A model generated the notes under the pieces. It made no database searches. It was not told the DNA's origin and was given only the letters and a program-made list of their open reading frames with translations. DNA of 64,000 nt from assembly GCA_028641055.1 (NCBI GenBank), contig CM054061.1, positions 114,398,019 to 114,462,018 of the forward strand, given 5' to 3'. The stretch comes from Alopecurus myosuroides. Lineage: Eukaryota > Streptophyta > Magnoliopsida > Poales > Poaceae. Positions 46,416 through 58,687 of the stretch are shown here, one piece after another (position 1 is the first letter of the stretch; each line of letters begins with the position of its first letter). The position numbers and the translations under genes are program-made.

Positions 46416-47320
46416 GATACTCCATAGCCAAGAAAAAAAATGGAGCCACCGTGTGATATGACGCCACTTGCTGATAACACAATTATAATACACCGAACGC
46501 CCGATCCATAATGTGGCACGCGTAGTTTTGACGTGAAAAATAAAACATGGCATGTGGAGCAATTAGTGAAGCGTCGTCTTCCCTTAATCTATTTAAATCC
46601 CTACTCAGACACAACCACACGAAATTCCCCTCTGCATCACCTTGGAAGCGGAGCTATAGACTTTTCCAACATACCTCTAGACCCGCAACCCTCAATGACG
46701 GTGGGGCGACCTAGGAAGCCGTCCGCAGTGGTCGCTTTTTTTACATAATATATCAATTCTGAATTGAGACACGAATCGATGTATAAAAAAGAAATTCACG
46801 GCATCTCGACAAAAACATTGAAACTGTTAAAAAACTGTGAGGGGCCTGGTCCGCCGCACCTCTAAGGCCGGTGAGGGGAACTAAAAACGTAGATTGGTTT
46901 GCCTATGCCTCCTCTGTCGCTCGTACATGGCCATGTACCGAAACCTGCTGACTTTGCTATTTTTCTTAGATCACGTTAAAGGGGGAAGTACTGGTGTACA
47001 TTGCAATTTTTTTTAAAAAAAAATACTACGCAACCGCCAAGATCATTGTGCAGATAACGACGCATGTCCATACATGTAAAGATTCGAAATCACGACTCAG
47101 CAGCGACGGAAGATCGATGTAATCGTAGAAGATTTTTGAACAATCACATGTTCTCACAACTAGATCTAGTTGAAAGGATGTCACTAAACTTAACTCGTCA
47201 AGGATCACACGCATACACTCGTTGTTGGAGATATGTCCTAAGACAATAATAACCGGTTATTATTCTATATCCAAGTTCTACTCCGGACTCAATTTCTAAG
47301 ACTCTAAGATTTTGTTTCGT
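46416..47320. other. Unassigned sequence, possible gene-end remnant
   Basis: 46585-46600 has CTATTTAAATCC, a TATA-like box followed by a pyrimidine/adenine-rich leader and a 71-codon frame (46533-46748) without recognisable domain. 47222-47275 resembles the first ~50 nt of an Angela-type LTR (GTTGGAGATATGTCCTAAGA) and contains a perfect 20-bp palindrome at 47245-47264. Confidence 0.4.
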
Positions 47321-49470
47321 CCAATTTCGAGAATATTTCCAGAACAGCTTTTCTGAAACAAAAAACAGCAGAAAACGGGAACCGACTCTGTGGCATCTTG
47401 TCAATAGGTTAGTCACAGAAAATCCATAAAAATGATATAAAGTGTATAAGAAACATGTAGCATAAGACATGAAAACAACATGGAACATCAGAAATTATGG
47501 ATACGTTTAAGACGTATCACATGGAGGTGGTCTTGTTTCGATGAAGACGACGCACGATGTTGCAGACATACATGAAATTATCGTGGATGCTTCTAGACTT
47601 GATGAACGCACTTTGAAAATTTGAGATGATATCATATGTTTTTGCCGTAGATGAAGGCCCATAGCTTTGGCGATGATTTTTGAGATCATATGGATGAGGC
47701 TGGTTGACCTATAGTCTGAAATATTGTCCGACCTTCCTTCTTTGGAAACAAGGCAACACGAGTTGTGTTGATGACCTGGGAATTATTGATCGTTTTGCTC
47801 CGAGAAAGCATTGATGACGCGCATAAGGTCATGTGATGGTCCGGCATGAGCGAAAGAAGTTTGTCGTGAACCCATCAAGGCCATGAGCTTTATCATATGA
47901 CAATCTTTTAAGGACAACTTGATCTCATCCTTAGAGAACGGCAGACCCAGGCTTTCCAATCCTCAAGAGTCGGATTGTTGACGCTCCAATTGAATTCGAC
48001 GGTTCGTGCGGGAGGGGGGGGGGCAGGGGAGACGAGGACAGAGGTGAAATGATCATGAATGAGTGACCCTTTCTCTGTGTGGTTGACCACCCATCCTCCA
48101 ATGTGTTTTAGCGTTTGGATAATGCTTTTTCTATGACGGGGGTTCACCCTTAGGTGAAACCTTTTGTTGTTTGCGTCCCCCTTCCGCAAGAAGGCTATCC
48201 TTGAAGCTTTTCGTTTTCGGCAGCGTTCCAACACCGCCAAGCCAAGAACATGTATCTTTAATGCCATCCTAATAGTTCTTTCAACCTCGGAAAGGGATAT
48301 CTCCTAGCCGTACAATAATGCCTAGAGCCATAATGAGTTGTCATTTGTGGTTTGAGAATATACTTTTGTTCCAAGCGCGCAAACTTTGTGTCGTAGATTT
48401 GAGCTTGTGATTTAGAGTGTGCACCGACTGCGAGCGAGTGGAGTCCTCCTCCTAGTCACCAGCCACAACTTCTGAGAAACCCGACATTTTGGTCCAGAAG
48501 TTCTCGAAATGAAAAGAGGGCGACTTTCGCGGGCCACCATGATTGGATATCTGGAGAGGGCAATGATCAGATAATGAGGAAGAGACAACATGGTGTGATT
48601 GCTGAAAGCTAGGTCCTAGTCGGCATTGCAAAAAAACTCTATCCAACATTTTTGTGTGTACAAGACGATGTTCTGAATGTTCACAAAGTCGTTTCACGAG
48701 AAACCTATAATTTTTTTGTCGTGTGTAAAAATATAAAAAATCGGTGCTCAAAAGGGTTTTTCATGAGATTTTTTTTGTCTTTTTACACAGACCATAAAAA
48801 ATTTCGGTTTTCCGTGAAACTTGACGTAAATACATGGTATGTGGAAATGTACATGCTAAACTTTTGCTTCCATTTTTTTATTTTTAAATATTGTTTTCCG
48901 GTGGTGGCAGGAGCATACACTCTCATGTTCTGAATTGAATTTCCGTGTCTTTGGTACGTACTTCCTCTATTCCAAAATATTGTACGATTTAACAAGCTAA
49001 ATTAAACTAATTTAGCTGTGCTGAGGGGTTTGCTTGGCTCCATTACCAAAATAAAACAAGGTACTACTATACATGTGTGAGAGGTTTGCTAGTATATATA
49101 CTCTTTTTTTTTGTTTCCCTCCGGAAGACAAGTGTAAACTTGCAGAAGTTGATGTGCGACAGTGGAGGTGAGGTCCGGATGAACGTTAGCCTCCGAGTAG
49201 TCTAGTCTTGTGCAAAATGAAGGAAAGACTCGTTTGTGGGGTTTCACCAAGGTGGGGGCTACACGTTTTCCCAGCCAAAACCGGACACGTGGACCGCGCG
49301 AGGAGGCGCCCAACCCCTACGCGATTGCTTGTCTTCGATATGTCACCCAAGACTTTACCTATGTACCTCGACTAGGCTGTGGGTGGGACGACCCGTGACG
49401 TGGTTCATGGTGTTCTCTTGTTTTTTTAGAACGTACCACTTCTGAACGGAGACACGGGTCGATGTATAAA
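47321..49470. repeat. Segmental tandem duplication, copy A
   Basis: Aligns along its length with 50565-52624, from CCAATTTCGAGAATATT to GGTCGATGTATAAA, with scattered substitutions and small indels. Contains a short repeat-end segment (47321-47518), a LINE fragment, and AT-rich sequence. Confidence 0.85.
47519..48700 (-). pseudogene. LINE ORF2 fragment, copy A
   Basis: Minus-strand frames give, in order: an endonuclease C-terminal part (LDRVFLQCRLGPSF, SSSLSDHCPL, FHFENFWTKMSGF; 48751-48452); the pre-RT linker (SRIAFLRKGDANNKRFHLRV; 48267-47908); and an early reverse transcriptase block (IIAKAMGLHLRQKH; 47689-47507). Order and motifs are those of plant L1-type LINEs. Frameshifts separate the blocks and both ends are missing, so it is not functional. 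Confidence 0.82.
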
Positions 49471-50564
49471 AGCAGTAGCAGCAGTGTGAAAGCAGTGGAA
49501 ACAGTGTGTGTATTATCAGTATGAGAAAATGGACCGGAGTCCACAATTCACTAGTGGTGTCTCTCCGTGAAAGATAAATAATATGCGTGGTGAACAAATT
49601 ACAGCTGGGCAATTGACAGAAGTGAAGGCTGCACCGTAGTGCATATGCAAGACATAAAGATTAATATGAGATTGCGGTCATTACAATAAAATGCATAGAC
49701 CGTCATCCAACTGCATCTATGACTAATAATCCACCCTCCGAAAATCATCCAAACAAACATTAGGTATTAAGTTGCAAGGAACAGATTATCGCAGTAAGCA
49801 AAGTGTGTAATGTAAACTAAGTATACACCGTTGTTTTCGCCCTAATGGCAACAACACATCTTTCATCAGTCACGTTTCTGTCACCCGAGCACAGATGCAA
49901 AGGAGACATGAACCCACTATCGAGCATAAATACTCCCTCTTGGAGTTCCTAGCATCTACTTGGCCAGAGCATCTACCAATAACGGAGAGCATGCAATATC
50001 ATAAATAACATATGCATGAAGATAATATGATAGATTGATAATCAGAAGATATGGCATTCAACAGTCATCAGATCCCAGCAAACACAACATGTAGCATTAC
50101 ATAAAGATGATCTCGATCATGTAGGGAAGCTCACAAGATCTAAACTTGAGGTACAAAATGGAGAAGACAACCATCTCACTACTGCTATGGACCCGTAATC
50201 CAGGGATGAACTACTCACGCATCACTTAAAAGGAGGGCATGGTGTTGTAGACCCCTCTGGTGATGAATTCCCCTCCCGACAGGGTGCCGGGGAGAGCTCC
50301 GGAACCCTCCTGGTCTCGGGATGACGATGACGGCAGCCTCGGGTGTTTCTCGGGACGAAGTAGGATATATTTAGCGTTTACGCCTTGGGGGGTATAAATA
50401 GGCGAAAGGGCAAAGGCGGTGGAGCCCCGGGGGGCCCGCACCACCCCATGGCGCAACCAGGGGGCGCGCCGCCCTATGGTGTGGCCCCCTGTGGCCCCCC
50501 TCTGGGCCTCTTCGGGACTCCGTGGAACCTTCGGGAATTCTAGGACCTCCGGACTTCGAATTTT
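49471..50564. repeat. Spacer between duplicated segments, repeat-derived
   Basis: No gene. Part of a dispersed repeat whose end (GGATACATTTATGACGTATC at 50742-50761) lies inside copy B and is also present at the start of copy A. GC-rich around 50400-50530. Confidence 0.45.
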
Positions 50565-50761
50565 CCAATTTCGAGAATATTTTCAGAACAACTTTTCTGA
50601 AACTAAAACAGCAGAAAACAAGGAACTGGCTCTATGGCATCTTGTCAATAGGTTCGTCCAGAAAATCGATAAAAATGACATAAAGTGTGTAGCAAACATG
50701 TAGAGAACAACATAAAAACAACATGAAACATCAGAAATTAAGGATACATTTATGACGTATC

Positions 50762-51848
50762 AACGACACACAACGTTGCATACATACATGAAATTATCGT
50801 GGATGCTTCTAGACTTGATGAACGCACGTTGACAATTTGAGATGATATCATTCATTTTTTTTGCCACAGATGAAGACCCATAGCTTTGGCGATGATCTTC
50901 GGAATCATATGGATGAGGTTGATCGACATAAAGTCTGAAATATTGTCCGCCCCTTCCTTCTTAGGCAACAAGGAAATACCAGGTGTGTTGATGATCTGGA
51001 AGTTATTGTTCATTTTGCTCCGAGAAAGCATTAATGACGCGCATAAGGTCATCTCATGGTCCAGCATGAGCGAAAGAAGTTTGTCGTGAACCCGTCAAGG
51101 CCGGGAGGATTGTCATATTGCAATCTTTTAAGGCCAACTTGATTTCATCCTCAGAGAACGTCAGACCCAGGCTTTCCAATTCCTCAAGAACTGGATTGCT
51201 GACGCGGGGGGGGGGGGGGGGGGGGGGAGGGAGCCGAGAACATAGGTGAAATGATCATGAATGAGTGACTTTCTCTTCGAGGTTGACCACCGATCCTCCA
51301 TTGCGCTTGAGCCTTTGGATGGTGCTTTTTCGACGACGGGGGACCACCCTTAGGTGAATTTTGTTGTTGTTTGCGTCCCCCTCCCGCAAGAAGGCTATCC
51401 TTGAAATGTTCTGTTTCCGGGAGCGTTCCAACACCGCCAAGCCCAGAATACGTCTCTTTAATGCCATCCTAATAATTCTTTCAGCCTCGGAAAGGGATCT
51501 CTCCTTCTGAGAACATCTAACCGTAGAATGATGTCTAGAGCCATAATGAGTTGTTATTTGTGGTTTGAGAAAAGGCTCTTTCTCCAAGCGCGCAATTTTT
51601 TTGTCGTAGATTAGTGTGCACCAGTTGCAAGTGAGTGGAGGCTTCTGCCCAGGCACCAGCCACGACTTCTGAGAAACCCGGCATTTTGGTCTAGAAGTTC
51701 TCGAAATGAAAAGAGGACGGCTTTCGCGGGCCACCATGATTGGATATCTCAAGAGGGCAATGATCTGACAATGAGGAAGATACAACATGTGTGATTGCTG
51801 AAAGTTAGGTCCTACCCGGCATTGAAAAAAAAAACTCTATCCAACATT
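50762..51848 (-). pseudogene. LINE ORF2 fragment, copy B
   Basis: Same blocks as copy A. 51788-51255 carries the linker (SRIAFLREGDANNNKIHLRV); 51067-50852 the reverse transcriptase start (GISLLPKKEGADNISDFMSI, PKIIAKAMGLHL). The intervening sequence contains a G22 tract at 51206-51227. Non-functional. Confidence 0.82.
51206..51227 (+). repeat. G22 homopolymer
   Basis: Uninterrupted G22 in copy B. Copy A has a shorter, mixed G-rich stretch at the equivalent place (about 48010-48030). Confidence 0.9.
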
Positions 51849-52726
51849 TTTGTGTGCACAAGTCGATGTTCTGTATGTTCATAAAGCCGTTTCACGAAAA
51901 ACAGATATTTTTTGTGCCGTGTGTAAAAATACAAAAAATCGGTGCTCAAAAGGGTTTTTCATGAGTTTTTTTTGTCTTTTTACACAGACCACAAAAAATG
52001 TCAGTTTTCCGTACATGCTAATTTTTTTGCTTTCAATTTTTTTTACATTTTTAAATGTTGTTTTCCGGTGGTGGTAGGAGCATACACTCTCATGTTCTGA
52101 ATTGAATTTCCATGTCTTTGGTGTATACTTCCTCTATTCCAAAATATTGCATGATTTAACAAGCTAATTTAGTTGTGCTGAGGGGTTTCCTTGGTTTCAT
52201 TATCAAAATAAAACAAGGTACTACTATACATGTGTGAGAGGTTTGCTAGTATATATACTTTTTTTTTGTTTCCCTCCAGAAGACAAGTGTAAACTTGGAG
52301 AAGTTGATGTGCAACAATGGAGGTGAGGTGAGGACTAACGTTAGCCTCCGAGTAGTCTAGTCTTGTGTGAAATGAAGGAAAGACTCGTTTGCGGGGTTTC
52401 ACCAAGGTGGGGGCTACACGCTTTCCCAGCCAAAACCGGACACATGGACCGCGCGAGGAGGCGCCCATCCCCTCCGCGATTGCTTGTCTTCGATATGTCA
52501 CCCAAGACTTTACCTATGTACCTCGACTAGGTTGTGGGTGGGCCGACCCGTGACGTGGTTCGTGGTGCTCTCTTGTTTTTCAGAACGTACCACTTCTGAA
52601 CGGAGACACCGGTCGATGTATAAACAGAACAAGAAATCCACACAATCGAGAGGACCTCTTTGAATCCAAGATCGAGGTGTGCATAGGCGGAGCTTGGTAC
52701 AAGTGAGCAGGGGCCAACCCCCTCCT

Positions 52727-52768
52727 CCCCCCCCCCCCCCCCTCCCCCCCCCCCCCCCCCCCCCCCCC
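52727..52768. repeat. Poly-C tract (C16-T-C25)
   Basis: 42 bp interrupted by a single T. The minus strand is poly-G and could form a G-quadruplex. Length may be unreliable in an assembly. Confidence 0.9.
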
Positions 52769-53056
52769 TAGCACTTTGCTCAAAGACATTAGTAATTTGA
52801 GGTGTGTACTTTTTCACAGCTTGAGCTGTGCACTAAGTGTTCATTGTAATCCTCCACGCAAATTAGTAACTTTCCCTCCAATATACTGTCGCAAAATACG
52901 TGTGAAGATCACAGCAGCAATCTACACCGGTCCTAACCCTTGTCACACAGACCGTGCAGTTAAAAGTATCGCTGCTCCTCCTACAGTCGAAACTAGACAC
53001 AAGAATTAACAGTACAGGCTAGGCGCAACACGCCCTCGATGGATCGATCGACCCTG

Positions 53057-56000
53057 CTACAACTGGATGGTGACGCCCCTGGCCCCCATGCCGGCGAGCC
53101 GCTGCTCCGCGGTGCCCATCTCCCTGTCCCCGGCGCCGGCGCCTCCTCCCCTGGACACATCATGGCGCGTGGCGTCGAACTTCTCGCCGTCGCCCCACAG
53201 CGCGTAGGCCTCCTCCCCGTGCGCGGCGTCGTCGCCGATCATGAGCTGGTCGTCGGGCATCCGGAGCGGGATGAAGAGGCCGATGCCGAGCAGTATGAGC
53301 GTGGTGACGACGAGGTTCCACACGATGACGAAGGCGGCGCCGGCCAGCTGCTTGCCGACCTGGCCGATGCCGCCGCCGTAGAAGGCGCCGCGGGGCCCTG
53401 GCACCGGGTAGTCGAGGTTCATGAGCTCCGGCGTGGCCAGCAGCCCCGTGAGGAGGCCGCCCAGGACGCCCGCGACGGCGTGGGTGTGGAAGACGGCCAG
53501 CGTGTCGTCCACCTTCATCAGCAGCGCCGACTTCTTGTGCAGGATCATCATGCTGAACCACGGCACGCTCCCCGCGAAGATGCCCATGATCACGGCCGCC
53601 CACGTCTGCACCAATCCTGCACATGTGAAAACACAATTTAATTTCTTGGTCTTGGCAGCTACGAGCTTAATTTCTTTTAGTGTTCTTGCGAGCAAAGTAC
53701 GTTCACATTTTCTTTCCAAATCAAACATTCTGTCGATGTCAGCTTGTAGTGCACGAGGACGCAGTGCTAAGAAGCTACTGCGACATTTCGGCTGCCCTAA
53801 TTTGACTTTCATGTTGCCGGTCGGTACTCGGTACACAGCACACATTGATGGGTTAATTGCGACATGGAGTACGTAAATTTGTACTGTAATCCACGAACCG
53901 ATTCCGTACGTACCTGCGCCGGGCGTGATGCAGACGAGGCCGGTCATCATGCCCTGGACGGCGCCGATGACGGACGGCTTGCCGAAGAAGATGACGTCGA
54001 GGCAGGTCCAGGTGAGGAGGCTCGTGGCCGCGCTGACGTTGGTGTTGAGCACGGCGATGGAGGCCGTGATGTTTGCGGCGTACGGCGCGCCGCCGTTGAA
54101 CCCGGCCCAACCCATCCACAGCAGGCCGCCGCCGGCGATCATGAGCAGGATGTTGTTCGGGGAGAAGCGCTCACGGTCGCTCTTCAGCCTCGGGCCCACC
54201 TGTCAGTCAGCCACAGCATACATGATTAATTAGTGGTGAGCCATATGTTTGTATGCACCCAATTCGCATGTTTATGCGATATAGACAATCTGAATCCACA
54301 AATAAGGCCTAGTTTGGCAACGCAATTTTTCTAAAACCGCAGTATTGGTAAACCAAAGTATTTAATCGCCAGGCAAAGGAATACTTAGTTTTGTTAAATA
54401 CTTCAGTTTAGAAAAAAGTGGGTTAGAGGCTCCGTTTGGGAGTTCGTTTTTTTTGAAGTATTTTGAGAATACTTCAGTTTCCAAAAATACTAAAGTATCA
54501 AATACTTCAACCTGTTTGGCACCAACGAATAATGAGTTTTTATATACTTCAGTATTGCAAGAAATTGTATTAATTTTGAAGTATGTAACTAAGAGGGCTG
54601 GACCTCTTTTTCCAAAACTGAAGTATTTGTTTGCCAGGCAGGTAAATACTTTATTATTTGAATACTTTGGTTTTAGAAAAACTTTGTTGCCAAACTAGGC
54701 CTAGACCTCTTTCTCCAATACAGTTTTTTTTTAGAGTACTTCAGTTTTGAAAGTATATTATTTATTAGATCCAAACACGTTAAAGTATTCAATACTTTAG
54801 TATTTTCTGAAACTGAAGTATTCTCTCTATACTTCAAAAACACTTTGATGCCAAAACGGGCCTAAACTTAACCAAATTACTTATTAAATCCAAAACTGTA
54901 CTGGTAATTGTGTAACTAGGCATAGCAGATGTGTGGAATTTGTACTACCACACCAAGTGGATAACGCGAGAGACAAACGCCACCAGATAGATATTTGTAG
55001 GCGTAATTGTGACCCATCACTAGATATTAAATCTGGACCTGCACTACTACTAGTTCAAGTTGCCTCATCTGAAATCGACATCTTCCTTCTTTTTTTCCTT
55101 GGGCTTGCATTGCATCCCTGACCCTGGCTGCTGGTGCAACACGACACAGCGATGGAGACCTGGAGCAGCAGCAGCCACCACACGCGGAGTCTTCCATCGG
55201 CGGTGCCATCACCTTCACCTACTGCTCAGCCGAAGCAAACGACGCGGTCCAGCTCGTTTCACACGTTCCACTTCCACGAGTGTAAAAGGGGTTTCCTTCT
55301 TATGCTTACTCGCGCTCTTAACATGTGACTGCCCAAATAAACAAGAAACCAAAGCAAGTCTACAACGACACGCCGCGACTTTCTTGCATGGCTTATTTTT
55401 AGAAACTACTTTCCAAGATTATTTTGGACACATTTGGGTAATTAATTCTATGCTACTAGTACAGATTGTACACTAGTACCGGTACTTTATCATGTAGTGA
55501 TGTAATGATTCCCATGGTGACATTGTCATGGGCGGCGCATGGCATTCCAACGAGGAATCCACGTTGCGGTGTACCCGGCCGGGTCAAACTACTCGGGCGC
55601 CACCTAACCGAACACGCACGTACGTACGTCGCCGTTCCGACCAGGACCATGAACCCAAAAAATGAGGAAAACAAAGGAAGCTAAATTAAGCAAGCATACC
55701 CAGTATGCGGCGGTGAAGCCGGCGATGCCGGAGGAGAGGTGGATGACGTAGCCGCCGGAGTAGTCGATGACGCCCCAGTGGTACAGGAACCCGCCGCCCC
55801 ACAGGCTGAAGGCCCCCACCGTGTAGGACAGCATGAGCCAGAGCGGCGTGAAGGCCATCCAGGCCTTGATGTTCATCCGCCCCAGCACGGAGCCGGCCAG
55901 CAGGATGAGCGTGATGGCGGCGAACTCGAACTGGAACAGCACCAGCGTCGCCTCCGGGTAGAAGGGCTCCGTGGCGGGGGTGTCGTCCCCGTGCGCCGTC

Positions 56001-56335
56001 GCCGACAGCCTCGCGCGCTGGATGAGGTACCCCTGCGAGAGCGCCACGCCGGCCTTGCCCCAGAAGGGCAGCAGGCGCTCGCCGAAGGCCATGCGGAAGC
56101 CCACCAGCACCCACACCAGGAGCGAGGAGGCGTAGGCGTAGAGCGCCATGAAGGCGGAGTTCACCGCCCACTTCTTCTTCACGATGCTGCCGTAGAGGAC
56201 CACCAGGCCCGGCATCGACTGGATGCCCACCAGCGTCGCCGCCGTCAGCTGCCACGCGTTGTCGCCCTTGTTCAGCCAGTCCGGCACCGCCGGGAAGTCC
56301 GCCGCGTACGCGCCGCCCACGGCCGCCGCCGCCAT
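53057..56335 (-). CDS. AMT2: Ammonium transporter, AMT2 subfamily, three exons
   Basis: Exons on the minus strand: 56335-55700, 54199-53914, 53616-53057 (493 aa, TAG at 53059-53057). Introns are GTATGC...GACAG (1500 bp) and GTACGT...TGCAG (297 bp); all phases fit. A plasma-membrane Amt/Mep/Rh protein taking up ammonium. Visible: [18 protein letters not shown] (first helix); the signature [17 protein letters not shown] with the first pore His, continuing [12 protein letters not shown] across the exon joint; [12 protein letters not shown] with the second pore His; and the conserved cytosolic tail [19 protein letters not shown] followed by FDATRHD, whose Thr corresponds to the regulatory phosphosite known in AMT1. 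The ATG (GAGATGGCG) follows a GC-rich leader. Numbering within the AMT2/AMT3 clade cannot be settled from sequence alone. No defects seen. Confidence 0.95.
54306..54701. mobile_element. MITE in AMT2 intron 1
   Basis: Terminal inverted repeats begin GGCCTAGTTTGGCAAC and end GTTGCCAAACTAGGCC, extending about 30 bp (AATTTTTCTAAAAC inside). The flanks TAA and TAG are an imperfect 3-bp duplication, fitting a Tourist/PIF-type MITE. Related, more degraded sequence follows to about 54866. Confidence 0.75.
54867..55699. other. Rest of AMT2 intron 1
   Basis: No gene or repeat recognised. Short frames inside it are not supported. Confidence 0.5.
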
Positions 56336-56453
56336 CTCGGCCGCGCCTGTCGGTGCCGGTGCCGTGTGCCGGGGGGAGAGGAGACGAGACGCGGGTCTGG
56401 TCTGCTGGCCGGCCCGCTTGCTGCTTGGCAGGCGTCGAGGCCGCGCGCGCGCG

Positions 56454-56460
56454 TTTAATA
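56454..56460 (-). promoter_or_regulatory. TATA-like box of AMT2
   Basis: The minus strand reads TATTAAA about 120 bp upstream of the ATG, just upstream of a (GC)n stretch and a GC-rich leader. A similar TTATTAAAC lies at about 56490-56498. Confidence 0.4.
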
Positions 56461-56498
56461 GGATCATCCACCCAGTAACAACTTGAAAAACGTTTAAT

Positions 56499-58687
56499 AA
56501 GAAGATCGACCATCCAGGGCCCTGGCCCCACGCGTCATAGACAGACCGGATGTGATTTTCTACTCCTTTAAACTGTTACCTGTTGTTCTCATGTTCACGG
56601 TTTGCTGCAGCATTCCTTGGCGTACTGCTCGGGAGTCGGGCAGTGAGGAATTGCACAATTTGCTAATTGACCAAGTGGTTAGGAGGGCTACTAATAATAA
56701 TAAATAATTAAGGGGATCGAGTACGTGATGGGCATGAATTAAGCAGGCGATGAGGGGGACAGGATCCAGGAGCCTCCGGGTCAACCCGGGCAGCCACGAA
56801 TGGCCATGCCCATAGGATGTGCCGTCTTGCGTGCTGCACTTTTCATTCCTTAACTAAACCGGCTTTCTTAACTTAACTTAATCCTCTTCCTCCTCCTCAC
56901 TAACTAAAAAAATGTGACGTGACGTGTTTCGGTTTCACGACTTGAGAATGTCCGTACCAGTCTGCCCGCTTCGTCAACCGGTGGTGTTAGGTTTGCTGGG
57001 AAGATTCTCAGGAAAGTGCATCGCGAGGGACATGGAGTCAGTGTGGAAGACGCTTCTGGGACCTGCTGGGACGGCGGCTCACCGTCGACGACCTTGGATC
57101 GAGAAGAATTGACCCGCGGAGCAGTTGTCTCCAAGTTCAGCTCACAATGATTGCGCCCGCAAGAGCTGTTGCGCCTTTAGGGGATCAAACAGTTGTAGTT
57201 AAAAGCGGCAGAGAGAATTCTGCCGACGAGCGTAAACATGGCCCAGTTGCGTGCGCCAAAGAGGTCGATAGCGTAAGCCTATGATCCATGCTCCCCAATC
57301 AATAATCAGAGACCAGCTGTGCGTGGTGATGCCTTGGATCCTGAGCAGCTGCAGGCCTGCAGTGCGTGCACCTGAGCACCAACCAGCTAGCTGCGGTCTC
57401 ATCACACCTCATATTCTTCTTGTCAACACCCGAATCCCCAGGCTCCGGAGGAATAGAAACGAGAAACCGATCGAAGCGCCTCCGCGAAGGAAGTGGAGGC
57501 CATCGACTATTTTTGTTGCCCGCCGCAAGTTGCAGCGCATCGTGAACAGTTTTCTAGCTGCAACTTGAACTATACAACGGCAGATAGGTATAGCCCGGGC
57601 CTAGCTTATACTCCTTCTAACCGGCGAAGCACATGAGTGCACGTTATGGCGAGATTAGGACAACAGTAACCAGTTCCATTTTGTTCTCTCTATATCTATA
57701 TGTTATGTTAATGCAATCCACATGGCCAGGTACACCGGAGCGGCGCTTTCCGGGCGCCAAAAGTGCTGGGAGACACGTCCGGCGTCCTGTCCTGCAGCAG
57801 CCTCAGATAAAATTCTGCTGACACCACATATCAAAGAAGTCAAACCAGTTGGTGATTTTAGGCACATAGGAAAAACCTTATTACTGTCCCCGCGACGAAG
57901 GACAAGAGGCTACTAGCCTCTCCTGAATCTGCCCAAGTGAATCAGTGCTTTGTTACCTTGGTTTCTAGGGAACAGCTGCTGGTTTAATGATACTACTCCA
58001 TGTCAGTAACCTTTTCAGTACTAAATTGGACAACAAATCATCCTCTGTACCACAGCGAAACGAAATGGTAAATCAGGACTGTCAGCTGATGACTAGCTGC
58101 CTCTTTACAACTCCTTAAGCTGAACACCAAAACAAAAGAACAGCCAAACTGTCACCTAACTGTGTTTGATATGGTGGTCCTCCAAAATCAAAATACAGCA
58201 GATTCCTGATATCACCAGAAACGATTTTAAGAGCTCAGAAGGAACACACCATATCAGGTCCAGACCAGTGCATCATTGCAATGCACGCTGCAGTTCAAGA
58301 TTAAGTAATAAAAGCCCTCTATCAAAAATAAAGGCCGCAGTTCAAGATGCAAATGGATCTCCAATGCTTTAGTACCTTAGGGACCGATGGGTGCCAAATA
58401 GAAACAGAGTCCTTTAAAGACATCGGGAGAATGCGTATTCTCCTCAACACTGAGAAATATCTTAAGTATGTACATCACTCCTAAACAGTTAGGAGAATAG
58501 GCTGAGATAGCAGGCTTTGATATGCAGTCCACTGTACAACAGTCTATATAGGCCCTTCTATCTTTTACAGCAGCATTTACAAGATGGAGTCTGATCTAAA
58601 CCAAAACTACTAGTCAAGCGTGCTCTCGACATAATGTACCTACCCCGGAAATCAGTGGATCAAGAATCTACAGTTTGTACTGTCTCC
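56499..58687. other. Intergenic region between UGP3 3' end and AMT2
   Basis: 2.2 kb without a convincing gene on either strand. It must contain the UGP3 3' untranslated region and the distal AMT2 promoter. No transposon ends recognised. Confidence 0.5.

Larger units (their letters stand above)
50565..52624. repeat. Segmental tandem duplication, copy B
   Basis: Second copy of 47321-49470, offset by about 3.2 kb, about 90 bp shorter through small deletions. Confidence 0.85.

Noticed and set aside
47245..47264. Perfect palindrome AATAATAACCGGTTATTATT as a regulatory site
   Set aside because: It lies in an Angela-like LTR-start fragment, where the TAATAA-type sequence is part of the family; no promoter context here.
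53617..53913. Continuous 380-codon frame 54199-53057 as one AMT exon
   Set aside because: The middle part is not AMT-like and is bounded by GTACGT and TGCAG. Removing it restores the conserved [14 protein letters not shown] text.
55686..56531. 281-codon minus-strand frame and the + strand frame at 55739-56458
   Set aside because: Shadows of AMT2 exon 1 in other frames, Arg/Gly/His-rich from GC-rich codons.
56904..57916. Several 60-95-codon frames between AMT2 and UGP3
   Set aside because: No start context, domain, or splice partner. Composition looks non-coding.
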